Of a stretch of 64,000 nucleotides of DNA, positions 25,239 through 34,554 are shown one piece after another. A model generated the notes under the pieces. The model made no database searches, had not been told where the DNA came from, and saw nothing but the letters and a program-made list of their open reading frames with translations. The position numbers and the translations under genes are program-made. The first letter of the stretch is position 1. Each line of letters starts with the position of its first letter. The stretch comes from Yinghuangia soli. Its GTDB lineage: Bacteria; Actinomycetota; Actinomycetes; Streptomycetales; Streptomycetaceae. The DNA lies in NCBI RefSeq assembly GCF_021502675.1, contig NZ_JAKFHA010000013.1, forward strand, positions 126,366 to 190,365. Reading direction: 5' to 3'.

Positions 25239-26291
25239 ATGTCGCGACGTGCAGCCACCCTGGTCGTTCCCGGACTGCTGTTCATAGCCCTGACCCTCGC
25301 CGCCGCGGTCACTCCGGTGCCGTACGGGGAACTCACCCCCGGCCCGACGGTGAACACCCTGGGCGACTACCGCGGCAAGCCGGTGATCGAGGTCGAGGGC
25401 GCGCAGACCTACCCGACGACCGGGCACCTGAACATGACGACCGTGTCGGTCACGAGCAAGGGCTACGACATGCCGCTGCTCGAGGCGTTCGTCGGCTGGT
25501 TCCAGGACGACGCCGACATCACCGTGAAGACCGACCTGTATCCGGACGACAAGACCGAGAAGGAAGTCGAGCAGGAGAACGCCGAGGAGTTCACCTCGTC
25601 GCAGGAGCACGCCAAGATCGCGGCGTTCAAGGAACTCGGCATCCCGATCGAGGAGCAGGTCGTCGTCGCCAAGGTGGCCAAGGACATGCCGGCCACCGGG
25701 CTGCTGCACGCCGGCGACATCATCCGGTCCGTGGACGGCGTCCCGGTCAAGACGCCGGCCGAGGTCGGCGCGGTGATCACCAAGCACAAGGCGGGCGAGA
25801 CGGTGCAGTTCACCGTCGACCCGGCGGACGCGCGCGGCACCGAGAAGACCATCCCGGTCACCACCGTCGCGGCCGAGGACGACGGGCGCCCGGTGGTCGG
25901 CATCACCCCCGGCGAACTGCCCAAGTTCCCCTTCAAGGTGACCATCCACCTGGAGGACGTGGGCGGCCCGAGCGCCGGCCTGATGTTCGCGCTGGGCATC
26001 GTCGACACGCTCAGCCCCGGCGACCTGACCGGCGGCAAGTTCGTGGCCGGCACCGGGACCATCACCGACGAGGGCAAGGTCGGCCCGATCGGCGGCGTGC
26101 AGATGAAGACCATCGCCGCGCAGCGCGCCGGGGCCAAGTACTTCCTGACCCCGAAGGCCAACTGCGTCGAGGCGGTCAAGAACAAGCCGGGCGGCCTGAC
26201 GCTCGTCGAGGTCGGCTCGTTGGACGACGCGATGTCCGCGCTCGACGTGATCCGCACCGGTCAGGGCACCCTCAAGGAGTGCCAGGGCTGA
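25239..26291 (+). CDS. membrane-anchored PDZ-Lon (YlbL-like) serine protease
   Basis: A 350-residue protein: N-terminal membrane anchor (residues ~6-24), extracellular region, PDZ domain (VAKDMPATGLLHAGDIIRSVDG, ~140-205), and a Lon-type protease domain with the nucleophile in GGPSAGLMF and a catalytic-lysine segment in GKVGPIGGVQMK and QRAGAKYF. This layout matches the YlbL family of membrane quality-control proteases. The ATG lies 7 nt after TAATGT, so the mRNA is likely leaderless. It converges on the PPA1309 gene across an 11-bp repeat array. Confidence 0.92.
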   Translation: MSRRAATLVVPGLLFIALTLAAAVTPVPYGELTPGPTVNTLGDYRGKPVIEVEGAQTYPTTGHLNMTTVSVTSKGYDMPLLEAFVGWFQDDADITVKTDLYPDDKTEKEVEQENAEEFTSSQEHAKIAAFKELGIPIEEQVVVAKVAKDMPATGLLHAGDIIRSVDGVPVKTPAEVGAVITKHKAGETVQFTVDPADARGTEKTIPVTTVAAEDDGRPVVGITPGELPKFPFKVTIHLEDVGGPSAGLMFALGIVDTLSPGDLTGGKFVAGTGTITDEGKVGPIGGVQMKTIAAQRAGAKYFLTPKANCVEAVKNKPGGLTLVEVGSLDDAMSALDVIRTGQGTLKECQG

Positions 26292-26326
26292 CCGGCGCGG
26301 ACCCGCTGCGTCGTCCAGCGCCTGCG

Positions 26327-26381
26327 GCGGTCCTGCCGCGGTTCTGCCGTGGTTCTGCTGTGGTCCCGCCGTGGTCCGGCG
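26327..26381. repeat. five 11-bp tandem repeats between convergent genes
   Basis: Units GCGGTCCTGCC, GCGGTTCTGCC, GTGGTTCTGCT, GTGGTCCCGCC and GTGGTCCGGCG run without gaps from 36 bp after the protease stop to the end of the PPA1309 gene. No conventional terminator hairpin is seen in this gap. Confidence 0.85.
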
Positions 26382-26390
26382 GGGAAGGCG

Positions 26391-26912
26391 TCAGGCGAAC
26401 GTCGCCTGGAGCGCCTCGGCGAGGCCGGGCACCAGGTCCGCACCGGACAGCACTTCGAGGTCGGAGTCCTTGTCGCGCAGCCGCACGACCGACTCGCGGG
26501 TGCCGTCGCGCAGCACGCCGACCGCGATCCGGACCTCCTGCTTGTCGGGCCGGGCCGCCACCCACGCGGCGATCTCCTCGTCCGACCCCGTGGCCGGCAT
26601 CTCGGCCTCCGCGGCGGGCGGCAGCATGAGCCGCTCCAGCACCAGCGCGCAGCCGGCCACCGGCTCGGGCCAGGCGATGCCGGCCAGGAACTCGTCGACC
26701 GGCGTCTCGGCCGGGATCTCGTCCTGCTCGATCGGGGTCAGCGTCGACGCGCCCTCCTCGGCGGCCAGGCCGAGGTCCTTGGCGAGCTGCGGTTCGGAGC
26801 GGATCAGCGCGGCGGTGTCGACGAGCGCGTACAGGCGGGCGGGCTGGTCCCACCCGAATGCCGAGACGTGGCGTTCGATCTCGACGACGGCCTGGGTGAG
26901 TGCAACGGTCAT
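26391..26912 (-). CDS. PPA1309-family protein, function unknown
   Basis: A 173-residue acidic cytoplasmic protein beginning MTVALTQAVVEIERHVSAFGWDQPARLYAL, with a conserved-looking VAARPDKQEVRI and RDGTRESVVRLRDKDSDL. It belongs to an uncharacterised actinobacterial family that I recall next to the UPF0182 gene in Streptomyces. Upstream of the ATG is GATGAT at 7-nt spacing, an imperfect leaderless-type -10, together with a G-run. Divergent from UPF0182, so the two may share regulation. Confidence 0.75.
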   Translation of the reverse strand: MTVALTQAVVEIERHVSAFGWDQPARLYALVDTAALIRSEPQLAKDLGLAAEEGASTLTPIEQDEIPAETPVDEFLAGIAWPEPVAGCALVLERLMLPPAAEAEMPATGSDEEIAAWVAARPDKQEVRIAVGVLRDGTRESVVRLRDKDSDLEVLSGADLVPGLAEALQATFA

Positions 26913-27145
26913 GCCCCCCATCATCCCGGACGCACCCGAGCGCGCCGCCCGCGGACCGGCCGCCGGAGACCGCCTGTACCGGGCGCTTGCTCCGAACGTC
27001 CGCACCGGGCACCCCGAAGGTCCCGACCTCCCGACAGTTACGCCGTGTCGGTGGGGAACCCTGGCCGGGCTCGGTAAGTTGACGTGTCGAGCGCCGACCG
27101 GGCGCAACCAGGTAATGATCGAGGTGCGCACCCTTGGTTTTTCAG

Positions 27146-30100
27146 ATGCCCGAACGCGGCGACGCAGGAGGTCGCCGCATCAGATTGGGAGCCCCTTCCC
27201 AAAGACTGCGAACACTCCTGCTCACGCTGGCCGTCATTTTGGTGCTGGCCGTGGCGTGGGTTCTGTTCGCGAATTTCTGGGCGGACTGGCTTTGGTACAA
27301 GTCGGTCGGCTACGGCGACGTCTTCACCACCAGGTTGTGGACGCGCCTGGGACTGTTCCTGGTGTTCGGTCTGCTCATGGCGGCCGCCGTCGGTCTCAAT
27401 ATGTACTTCGCGTACCGGCTCCGGCCGGCGTTCCGCGGCATGTCGATGGAGCAGCAGAGCCTCGACCGCTACCGCTCGGCGCTGGCGCCGTTCCGCGTGT
27501 GGATCCTCATCGGCCTGTCGGTGATCGTCGGCATCATCGCGGGCACCTCGGCATCCGGGCACTGGGGCACATGGCTCCAGTTCGTCAACGGCGTGTCGTT
27601 CGGGATCAAGGACCCGCAGTTCGACAAGGACGTCTCGTTCTTCGCGTTCGACCTGCCGTTCTACCGGTTCCTGGTGAACTTCGGGTTCGTCGCGGTCGTG
27701 GTCGGCCTGATCGTCGCGGTGCTCACGCACTACCTGTACGGCGGCCTCCGGGTGCAGAGCCCGGGTGCCCGGGCCACTCCCGCGGCGCAGGCCCACCTGT
27801 CGCTGCTGCTCGGCCTGTTCGTGCTGCTCAAGGCGATCGCGTACTGGCTCGACCGCTACTCGCTGGCGGTCCACTCGGGTGACTTCAAGGACGCCAGCCA
27901 GTTCACCGGCCTGCGCTACACGGACGCCAATGCCGTGCTGCCCGCGAAAACGATCCTGTTCATCGTCGCGCTCATCTGCGCGGTGCTGTTCTTCGTGAAC
28001 GTCTTCCGGCGCACGTGGGCGCTGCCCATCGTCGGCTTCGGCCTGATGGTGCTCTCCGCGGTGCTGATCGGCGGCCTGTACCCGTTCATCGTCGAGCGCT
28101 TCCAGGTCAAGCCGAACGCGCAGGCCAAGGAAGCCAAGTACATCGACCGGAACATCGCCGCGACCCGGGACGCGTACGGAATAGCGGATGTGAAGGCCGA
28201 GGGCTACGCCGGCTCGGTCGACACCCGGGCCGGACTCGCCGACGAGGCCGCGGGCGCGGCCAGCGTGCGTCTGCTGGACCCGAACATCGTCAGCCCGACG
28301 TTCCAGCAGCTGCAGCAGCTGAAGCAGTTCTACGGCTTCAACCGCACGCTGGACGTCGACCGCTACGCGATCGACAACAAGACGCAGGACACCGTCATCG
28401 CGCTGCGGGAGCTGAACCCGAACGGGATCCCGAACCGCAACTGGGTCAACGACCACACCAAGTACACCCACGGGTACGGCGTGGTCGCGGCCGACGGCAA
28501 CCGGCTCACCGCGGACGGCAAGCCGGAGTTCATCGTCCAGAACATCACCCCGGACGGTGCGGACAGCCCGCTCGGCAAGTACGAGCAGCGCATCTACTTC
28601 GGTGAGACCACGACGACGTACTCCATCGTCGGCGCCCCGTCGGGCACCGCTCCCACCGAGATCGACTACCCGGACGAGAAGCTCCCGGGCGGTCAGGCGG
28701 TCTACACGTACGACGGCTCCGGCGGCGTCCCGATCGGGTCGACGTTCAACAAGCTGCTGTACGCGACCAAGTTCGGCGACGGCAACATCCTGCTGTCGGA
28801 CTCGCTGAACTCGAAGTCGAAGATCCTGTACAACCGCACGCCGAAGGAGCGGGTCGAGGCCGTCGCGCCGTGGCTCACCATCGACGGCGACCCGTACCCG
28901 GCGGTGGTCGACGGCCGCATCCTGTGGATCGTCGACGCGTACACGACGACGAACGGCTACCCGTACTCGACGCGCACCACGGTGGGCGACGCGACCACGG
29001 ACTCCGCGGTCCGCGCCGACCAGAAGCGCGGCACGGTCGGCAACACCGGCAACGTCAACTACATCCGCAACTCGGTCAAGGCCACGGTCGACGCCTACTC
29101 CGGCAAGGTCGTGCTCTACCAGTGGGACGAGCAGGACCCGGTCCTCAAGACCTGGATGAAGGCGTTCAAGGGATCGGTCGAGCCGAAGAGCAAGATCTCG
29201 CCGGCCCTGATGAACCACCTGCGCTACCCGCAGGACCTGTTCAAGGTGCAGCGCGAGATGCTCACCCGCTACCACGTGACCGACGCGCGGACGTTCTTCA
29301 ACGGCTCGGACTTCTGGAAGGTCCCGCAGGACCCGACGACGGCCAAGCAGGCCGGCGGCGAGCAGCCGCCGTACTACCTGTCGATGAAGATGCCGGCCGC
29401 GGAAGGACAGCCCGCCGAATCGGCGCAGTCGTTCCGGCTGACAAGTGCATTCGTGCCGAACCAGCGGCAGAACATGGCGGCCTTCCTGGCCGTGAATGCG
29501 CAACCGGGACCGGACTACGGCAAGTTCAGATTGCTGAGCCTGCCGTCGACGACCGCGATCAACGGGCCTGAACAGATGCAGAACGTCTTCGCGTCCAATA
29601 CGGAAGTCGGCGCGCAGCTCAACGTCCTGCAGCTGAACAACTCGCAAGTGGTCTACGGCAACCTGCTGAGCCTCCCGGTGGGCGGCGGCATGCTGTACGT
29701 CGAGCCGGTGTACGTCAGAGCCTCGGCGGCGAACTCCTATCCGCTGATGCGGAAGGTGCTGGCCGCGTACGGCAACAACGTCGCCTTCGAGGACACCTTC
29801 GAGAAGGCACTCGCGGTGCTGTTCAAGGGCGCGCCGCCGAGCAAGACCACCGACCCGACGGTGCCGGGCACCGGTACGCCGACGCCCGGGGCCACCCCGA
29901 CGCCGGGGGCGACCACCCCCGCGCCGGGCGGCACAACGCCGCCACCGGTCACCGGCCAGCCGACCGACCCGTCGGTGAAGGCGGCGCTGAACGACGCCCA
30001 GAAGGCCGCGCAAAAGGCGGACGCCGCCATGAAGGCCGGCGACTGGGCGACGTACGGCCAGGCCCAGAAGGAACTGATCGAAGCGCTCAACCGGGCGATC

Positions 30101-30166
30101 CAGGCCGAGGCCGCGGCAGCCGCGAAGCAAGGCACCCCGGCACCGACCGGAAGCCCTGCTCCGTAG
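27146..30166 (+). CDS. UPF0182 large membrane protein
   Basis: A 1006-residue protein (ATG 27146; TTG 27134 has a better-placed GAGG and would add four residues). The first ~330 residues hold about seven transmembrane helices, with the family motif [14 protein letters not shown] early on. A large extracytoplasmic part follows with segments typical of UPF0182 such as [35 protein letters not shown] and [15 protein letters not shown]. The tail is a Thr/Pro/Gly-rich linker and a final Lys/Ala helix ([19 protein letters not shown]), probably a coiled coil. The family is universal in actinobacteria but has no assigned function. Confidence 0.9.
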   Translation: MPERGDAGGRRIRLGAPSQRLRTLLLTLAVILVLAVAWVLFANFWADWLWYKSVGYGDVFTTRLWTRLGLFLVFGLLMAAAVGLNMYFAYRLRPAFRGMSMEQQSLDRYRSALAPFRVWILIGLSVIVGIIAGTSASGHWGTWLQFVNGVSFGIKDPQFDKDVSFFAFDLPFYRFLVNFGFVAVVVGLIVAVLTHYLYGGLRVQSPGARATPAAQAHLSLLLGLFVLLKAIAYWLDRYSLAVHSGDFKDASQFTGLRYTDANAVLPAKTILFIVALICAVLFFVNVFRRTWALPIVGFGLMVLSAVLIGGLYPFIVERFQVKPNAQAKEAKYIDRNIAATRDAYGIADVKAEGYAGSVDTRAGLADEAAGAASVRLLDPNIVSPTFQQLQQLKQFYGFNRTLDVDRYAIDNKTQDTVIALRELNPNGIPNRNWVNDHTKYTHGYGVVAADGNRLTADGKPEFIVQNITPDGADSPLGKYEQRIYFGETTTTYSIVGAPSGTAPTEIDYPDEKLPGGQAVYTYDGSGGVPIGSTFNKLLYATKFGDGNILLSDSLNSKSKILYNRTPKERVEAVAPWLTIDGDPYPAVVDGRILWIVDAYTTTNGYPYSTRTTVGDATTDSAVRADQKRGTVGNTGNVNYIRNSVKATVDAYSGKVVLYQWDEQDPVLKTWMKAFKGSVEPKSKISPALMNHLRYPQDLFKVQREMLTRYHVTDARTFFNGSDFWKVPQDPTTAKQAGGEQPPYYLSMKMPAAEGQPAESAQSFRLTSAFVPNQRQNMAAFLAVNAQPGPDYGKFRLLSLPSTTAINGPEQMQNVFASNTEVGAQLNVLQLNNSQVVYGNLLSLPVGGGMLYVEPVYVRASAANSYPLMRKVLAAYGNNVAFEDTFEKALAVLFKGAPPSKTTDPTVPGTGTPTPGATPTPGATTPAPGGTTPPPVTGQPTDPSVKAALNDAQKAAQKADAAMKAGDWATYGQAQKELIEALNRAIQAEAAAAAKQGTPAPTGSPAP

Positions 30167-30208
30167 CGGTTCCCGGCGGACCGCCCTGGTCCGCAGCAGT
30201 GCGCCCGA

Positions 30209-30260
30209 CCGGGTTGTCCCGGGCCCTCCGCTCCGTGCGGCGGGCCCCGGGGCAACCCGG
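30209..30260 (+). terminator. terminator after UPF0182
   Basis: CCGGGTTG (30209-30216) pairs with CAACCCGG (30253-30260), and an inner CCCGGGCCC pairs with GGGCCCCGGG. It ends exactly where the -35 of the tRNA promoter begins. Confidence 0.8.
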
Positions 30261-30290
30261 TTGGCGTTCGCGGAGGCGATCGCGTATGGT
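30261..30290 (+). promoter_or_regulatory. promoter of the first initiator tRNA gene
   Basis: TTGGCG (30261-30266), 18 bp, TATGGT (30285-30290); predicted start about 30297, 7 nt before the mature tRNA. It differs in sequence from the promoter of the second copy. Confidence 0.75.
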
Positions 30291-30297
30291 TAAGGCA

Positions 30298-30383
30298 TAC
30301 CGACGCGGGGTGGAGCAGCTCGGTAGCTCGCTGGGCTCATAACCCAGAGGTCGCAGGTTCAAATCCTGTCCCCGCTACCACGT
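30298..30383 (+). repeat. 86-bp direct repeat, copy 1 (contains tRNA-fMet)
   Basis: Bases 30298-30383 are identical to 37148-37233. The identity begins 6 bp before the tRNA gene and ends 3 bp after its CCA; flanks on both sides diverge at once. The two copies bracket the accessory block in direct orientation. Confidence 0.9.
30304..30380 (+). tRNA. initiator tRNA-fMet (CAU), copy 1
   Basis: A 77-nt gene with encoded CCA. The cloverleaf is CGCGGGG acceptor, D arm GAGC...GCTC, anticodon arm CTGGG-CTCATAA-CCCAG and T arm with TTCAAAT. Three consecutive G-C pairs in the anticodon stem and the unpaired 1-72 position (C and T) identify the initiator rather than elongator tRNA-Met. It has its own promoter and terminator. 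Confidence 0.96.
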
Positions 30384-30417
30384 CGAAAGACCCGGTCCTC
30401 ATGGACCGGGTCTTTCG
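30384..30417 (+). terminator. terminator of tRNA-fMet copy 1
   Basis: CGAAAGACCCGGTCC (30384-30398), loop TCAT, GGACCGGGTCTTTCG (30403-30417), then CTTTG. Perfect 15-bp stem. Confidence 0.9.
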
Positions 30418-30600
30418 CTTTGTCCCGGCGGAATCCGGACGTGAGGTCCGGGTCGGCACCGCGGGCCGGGTGCATTCTGCAGAGGCCCCGGCGCGGCCGC
30501 CTGCAGGTCCGGGAAACGCGGCGCCGACCGGTCCCGAAAGATTCCGGTCGGCGCGGGCGTCGTACGTGCTGCGGGCCTCTGGGGTGCGGTGGCGCGGTTC

Positions 30601-30870
30601 CTAGAGCGACACGCGGCGGCGCAGGCCGCGCAGCGGTGCGGTGAGCACCGCGCGGGCCAGGCGGTGGCCGGCCCGGCTGGGGCGCGGAGTCAGGTCCTGG
30701 ATGAGCATGGCGGACTCGCGTGCGGCGACCGCGGACGCTTCGGGGACCGCGGCCGGAGCCGGGGCATGCCCGAAGAGGGCGAGATGCCGTTCGAGTCGTT
30801 CGCCGGTGCCGCCGCGCAAGGCGTCGACCGCGGGGATCGGAACCCGCCGCGGCCTGCTCGAATGGTCCAT
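30601..30870 (-). CDS. possible small Arg/Ala-rich protein
   Basis: An 89-residue frame starting at ATG 30870 (MDHSSRPRRVPIPAVDAL) and ending RGLRRRVSL. The start overlaps a 13-bp palindrome GAATGG-T-CCATTC (30860-30872). A possible -10 TACGGT is about 23 bp upstream, but there is no spaced RBS. The composition could be coding, yet no family is recognised, so it may be spurious or a gene remnant inside the tRNA-bounded block. Confidence 0.3.
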   Translation of the reverse strand: MDHSSRPRRVPIPAVDALRGGTGERLERHLALFGHAPAPAAVPEASAVAARESAMLIQDLTPRPSRAGHRLARAVLTAPLRGLRRRVSL

Positions 30871-31212
30871 TCCTGATATGACCACGACGCAGACCGTACC
30901 CCATCGGAGGCCCTCTGTGACCGGCCATTCCGGCATGTCGCGGGGGCAAAAACCAGGCGGTGTACCCGAGTCGGAAGGTCGATTTCACGCCGTGCCGCGA
31001 AGGGTGACGCCGGCCCTGCGGCGAGTCGTGCCAAAACGGGGCCAATCGTGCGGTCATATATCGATTCGGAGATTAGCCGAGTAGCCCTCGCCGGTGCCCG
31101 GCGATGTCATTGGCCCTTGATTTCTTTTCGGCACGCCCCGACGATGTGACGAACATCATGGCGAAACTCATTTCGAGATATCGAAACCGCAGGTCCTGTC
31201 GAAAGGCGCGGC
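30871..31212. other. upstream region of the accessory catabolic block
   Basis: About 340 bp without a gene. It is markedly less GC-rich toward the right (for example 31055-31075 and 31110-31190) and carries two inverted repeats: GATGT-GACGA-ACATC (31143-31157) and TTTCGA-GATA-TCGAAA (31171-31186). It probably holds the promoter and operator of the aldehyde dehydrogenase operon. Confidence 0.5.
31171..31186. promoter_or_regulatory. operator-like inverted repeat before the aldehyde dehydrogenase gene
   Basis: TTTCGA, GATA, TCGAAA: a perfect 6-bp inverted repeat 27 bp upstream of ATG 31213, with a second shorter inverted repeat 14 bp to its left. No regulator is encoded within the block, so a distant one would be needed. 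Confidence 0.45.
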
Positions 31213-32718
31213 ATGAGTGGTCGGGACGAGATCGTCGGGAGCCGCCGCCCGTACGTCGGCGGGGAGTTCCTGGACCCTGACGCCGCCGGATGCGGGCGGC
31301 TCGACGTGCACGATCCGTCCACCGGAGACCTGCTCGCCACGGTCGGCACCACCGGCCCCGGGCAGATCGAGCGGGCCGTGCTCGCCGCCCGGGCCGCCTT
31401 CGACACCGGGCCCTGGCCGTGCATGGCCCGCGAGGAGCGCCTCGCCGCCCTCGGCCGCATGACCGCGTACCTCGAGGAGCGGCGCGGCCGGCTTGTCGGG
31501 ACCCTGATCGCCGAGGCGGGTGCGCCGCGCTTCCTGGCCGAGTCGGCGCAGGTCGGCCTGGCCCTCGACCACGCCCGCGAACTCCCGGCGCTGGCCGCCG
31601 CGCTGCCCGAGTGGGAGCACAACGAACTCCCGCTCGCGCAGCACGCGTACGCCCCGGGCAGGCTGCGGCTCAGCATCCGCAGGTACGAGCCGACCGGCGT
31701 CGTGGCGGCCATCACGGCGTACAACTTCCCGTTGGTCACCACCATCGTCAAGGTCTATCCGGCGCTTGCCGCGGGCTGCACGGTGGTGCTCCGGCCCAGC
31801 CCGCTGACCCCGCTGACCGCCCTCGTGCTGGGCGAGGCCGCGGCGGCCGCGGGGCTGCCGCCCGGGGTGCTCAACGTCGTGGTCGAGGCCGGTGCCGAGG
31901 GCGGCGTGCTGCTGTCCACCCACCCGGCCGTGGACCTGGTCAGCTTCACCGGCTCCACCGGGGTCGGCCGCAGCATCGCCGCGCAGGCGGCCGGCACCGT
32001 CAAGAACCTCGTCCTCGAACTCGGCGGGAAGAGCGCCGGGTTGTACCTGCCGGATGCGCTGGCCGACGGCCCGGACAAGGCCGTCGCGGGCGCGGTGGCG
32101 ATGTTCGCGAGCCATTCCGGTCAGGCCTGCGCCGCACAGACCCGCATGCTGGTCCCGCACGACCGCAAGGCCGAGGTGCTGGACGCGCTGCACGCCGCCG
32201 CGAAGGGCGTCGCGGTCGGCGACCCGCGCGAACCGGGCGTGCTGATGGGCCCGTTGATCAGCGCGGCGCAGCGCGACCGGGTGGCCGGGATCGTCGCCGC
32301 GGCGCAGTCCGCGGGCGGGCGCCTGGTCGCGGGCGGCGGCATTCCGGCGGGCCTGGACCGCGGCTGGTTCTTCGCGCCGACCGTGCTCGACATCGACGAC
32401 AACGCGAATCCGGCGGCCCGCGAGGAGATTTTCGGGCCTGTCCTGACCGTTCAGGGGTACGCGGATGTGGACGAGGCGGTCGCCATCGCCAACGATTCGC
32501 CGTACGGACTGTCCGGCGGTGTCTACACCGGCGACCTCCTCGCGGGCATCGCCGTCGCGGAGCGGCTGCGTACCGGCTCGGTGCAGGTGAACACCGGCTG
32601 TGCGACCAGCTTCACGCCCGCGGGCGGCTATCGGAGCAGCGGCGTGGGAAGGGAGCGGGGCGTGGCGGGGATCCGGGCGTTCCAGGAGGTCAAGCACATA
32701 TCGGTGGGGTCCGTATGA
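31213..32718 (+). CDS. NAD(P)-dependent aldehyde dehydrogenase
   Basis: A 501-residue ALDH-superfamily enzyme oxidising an aldehyde to an acid. Visible landmarks: ITAYNFPL with the oxyanion Asn, the cofactor segment TGSTGVGRSIA, catalytic Glu in LELGGKSAG, nucleophile Cys in SGQACAAQTRM, EEIFGPVLT and NDSPYGLSGG. The coenzyme-binding Lys of VLKPS is replaced by Arg (VLRPSP), which may affect NAD versus NADP use. ATG 31213 has AAAGG upstream. The stop overlaps the next start (ATGA), so it is coupled to the deacylase-like gene. The aldehyde substrate is unknown; the pathway context suggests breakdown or tailoring of a small organic compound. Confidence 0.9.
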   Translation: MSGRDEIVGSRRPYVGGEFLDPDAAGCGRLDVHDPSTGDLLATVGTTGPGQIERAVLAARAAFDTGPWPCMAREERLAALGRMTAYLEERRGRLVGTLIAEAGAPRFLAESAQVGLALDHARELPALAAALPEWEHNELPLAQHAYAPGRLRLSIRRYEPTGVVAAITAYNFPLVTTIVKVYPALAAGCTVVLRPSPLTPLTALVLGEAAAAAGLPPGVLNVVVEAGAEGGVLLSTHPAVDLVSFTGSTGVGRSIAAQAAGTVKNLVLELGGKSAGLYLPDALADGPDKAVAGAVAMFASHSGQACAAQTRMLVPHDRKAEVLDALHAAAKGVAVGDPREPGVLMGPLISAAQRDRVAGIVAAAQSAGGRLVAGGGIPAGLDRGWFFAPTVLDIDDNANPAAREEIFGPVLTVQGYADVDEAVAIANDSPYGLSGGVYTGDLLAGIAVAERLRTGSVQVNTGCATSFTPAGGYRSSGVGRERGVAGIRAFQEVKHISVGSV

Positions 32719-34448
32719 ACGGGGGCGACGCCGCGGACCTGCGGCAGGAGACGCTGGAGATGGAGATGGTGCCGCTGCCCGGCGCGGGCGGCACCCGCCG
32801 GACCGTGATCGCGGGCGGCCTGGTCGTCGACGGCACCGGGGCGGAGCCGTACCGGGCGGACGTCGCCGTGGTGGGCGGCCGGATAGCCGAGATCGGCGAC
32901 GGTGTCATCGCCGCACCCGGCGACGAAGTGCTGGACGCGGGCGGCTGCGTGGTCGCCCCCGGCTTCATCGACGTGCACACGCACTACGACGCCCAGGTGT
33001 TCTGGGATCCGGCCTGCACGCCCTCGAGCTTCCACGGCGTCACGACCGCGGTGCTGGGCAACTGCGGCTTCTCGCTGGCCCCGTGCCGCCCCGAGCGGCG
33101 TGCGCTGATGGTGCAGATGCTGCACGACCTGGAGGACATGCGCACCGACACGCTCGAAGCCGGTATCGGCTGGGGCTTCGCCACCTTCGGCGAGTACCTG
33201 GACACCGTGGAGCGGCTCGGCCCCGGCATCAACGTGGCCGCGTACGTGGGGCATTCGGCGGTACGGATCGACATCATGGGCGAGGACGCCTACGAGCGCG
33301 AGGCGACCGTCACCGAGATCGTCGAGATGCGCCAGGTGGTCCGCGACGCACTCGCGGCCGGCGCGATCGGGTTCGCGACCAGCGCGTCGCCGACCGGGCG
33401 GCGCTGCCCGTCGCGCTTCGCGGGGTACGACGAGACCGCGGGCCTGCTCGCCGAACTCCGGGACGCCGGGCGCGGCGTGGCGTCCTTCGTGCCGGGCGGC
33501 GCGTTCGACCACGCCGCGCTGTACGAGCTGCAGCCGGAGATCGGGCGGCCGTTCACCTGGACCGCGCTGCTGGCGCTCGCGGACGGCCGGCACCGCGACT
33601 GGGCCGCACTGCACCGGGCCGGGACCGCCGCGGGGGCGGCCGTGCACCCGCAGGTCAGCTGCCGCCCGCTGGTCGCCCAGACCACGCTTTTGGCGCCGTT
33701 CGCGCTGCGCGCCCCGAGCCTGGCCGAACTCGAAGGCCGTTCGCTGCTGCTGCGGTCCGCCGCCTACCGGGACCAGGAGTGGCGCGAACGGCTGGCCGGG
33801 GAGCTCTCCGAGGGGCTGCTCGCGCCGCGCTGGGACCGCTGGATCGTCTCCGAGTCGGCGGCCGAGGGCCTGGTCGGCCGCAGCGTCGCCGAGGTGGCCG
33901 AGGAGCGCGGCGCGGCGCCGCTCGACACCGCCCTCGACATCGCCCTCGCGGACGGTCTCGCGACCCGGTTCACCGTGGTCCTGGCCAACGACGACGAAGC
34001 CGAGGTCGCCGAACTGCTGCGGCTGGACGGGGCGGTGCTCGGCCTGTCCGACGCAGGCGCGCATCCGGACCAGATCTGCGATGCGGTGGCGCCGACCGAC
34101 CTGCTGGGCGGCTGGGTGCGCGAGCGCGCCGTGCTGACCCTGGAAGGGGCGGTCCGCAAGCTGACCGGCGAACCGGCCGACCTGTTCGGCCTGGTCGACC
34201 GCGGCTACGTGCGGGTCGGCGCGGCCGCCGACCTGGCGGTCTTCGAACCGGACGCGGTCGGCCCCGGGCCGGTGCGCCGCGTCGCGGACTTCCCGGCGGG
34301 CGCGGACCGGCTGACCGCCGACGCGCCGACCGGGATGCGGCACGTGCTGGTCGGCGGTGTGCCGATCCGGCGCGACGGAGCGCAGGTGGACAAGCCGGTG
34401 GACGCCGAAGGGCGGGCGCCGGGACGGGTGCTGCGGCACGGAGTGTGA
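32715..34448 (+). CDS. amidohydrolase, N-acyl-D-amino-acid deacylase family
   Basis: A 577-residue metal-dependent hydrolase. N-terminal urease-like beta sandwich (VIAGGLVVDGTGAEPYRADVAV), then HTHYDAQVFWDP with the first metal ligands, GNCGFSLAP, and later LSDAGAHPD and RKLTGEPADLFGLVDRGYVRVG, typical of D-aminoacylases and related amidohydrolases. Those enzymes remove acyl groups from D-amino acids, but many relatives act on other amides or hydantoin-like substrates, so the call is to family only. An N-terminal extension of ~25 residues precedes the fold. It overlaps the aldehyde dehydrogenase stop by 4 nt. Confidence 0.85.
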   Translation: MNGGDAADLRQETLEMEMVPLPGAGGTRRTVIAGGLVVDGTGAEPYRADVAVVGGRIAEIGDGVIAAPGDEVLDAGGCVVAPGFIDVHTHYDAQVFWDPACTPSSFHGVTTAVLGNCGFSLAPCRPERRALMVQMLHDLEDMRTDTLEAGIGWGFATFGEYLDTVERLGPGINVAAYVGHSAVRIDIMGEDAYEREATVTEIVEMRQVVRDALAAGAIGFATSASPTGRRCPSRFAGYDETAGLLAELRDAGRGVASFVPGGAFDHAALYELQPEIGRPFTWTALLALADGRHRDWAALHRAGTAAGAAVHPQVSCRPLVAQTTLLAPFALRAPSLAELEGRSLLLRSAAYRDQEWRERLAGELSEGLLAPRWDRWIVSESAAEGLVGRSVAEVAEERGAAPLDTALDIALADGLATRFTVVLANDDEAEVAELLRLDGAVLGLSDAGAHPDQICDAVAPTDLLGGWVRERAVLTLEGAVRKLTGEPADLFGLVDRGYVRVGAAADLAVFEPDAVGPGPVRRVADFPAGADRLTADAPTGMRHVLVGGVPIRRDGAQVDKPVDAEGRAPGRVLRHGV

Positions 34449-34554
34449 GCGCGGACGGCCACGGGGGCATGGCCGTCCGCGACCCGCAGCACGGCACGGC
34501 AAGGCACGGATTCGTGTGGGTATGGAGCGCAGCGGACCAGGAAGAGGTACGTAC

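Noticed and set aside
27038-30130. 1030-codon antisense frame opposite UPF0182
   Set aside because: Mirror of the real gene's codon bias; Arg/Val/Asp low-complexity product and no family features.
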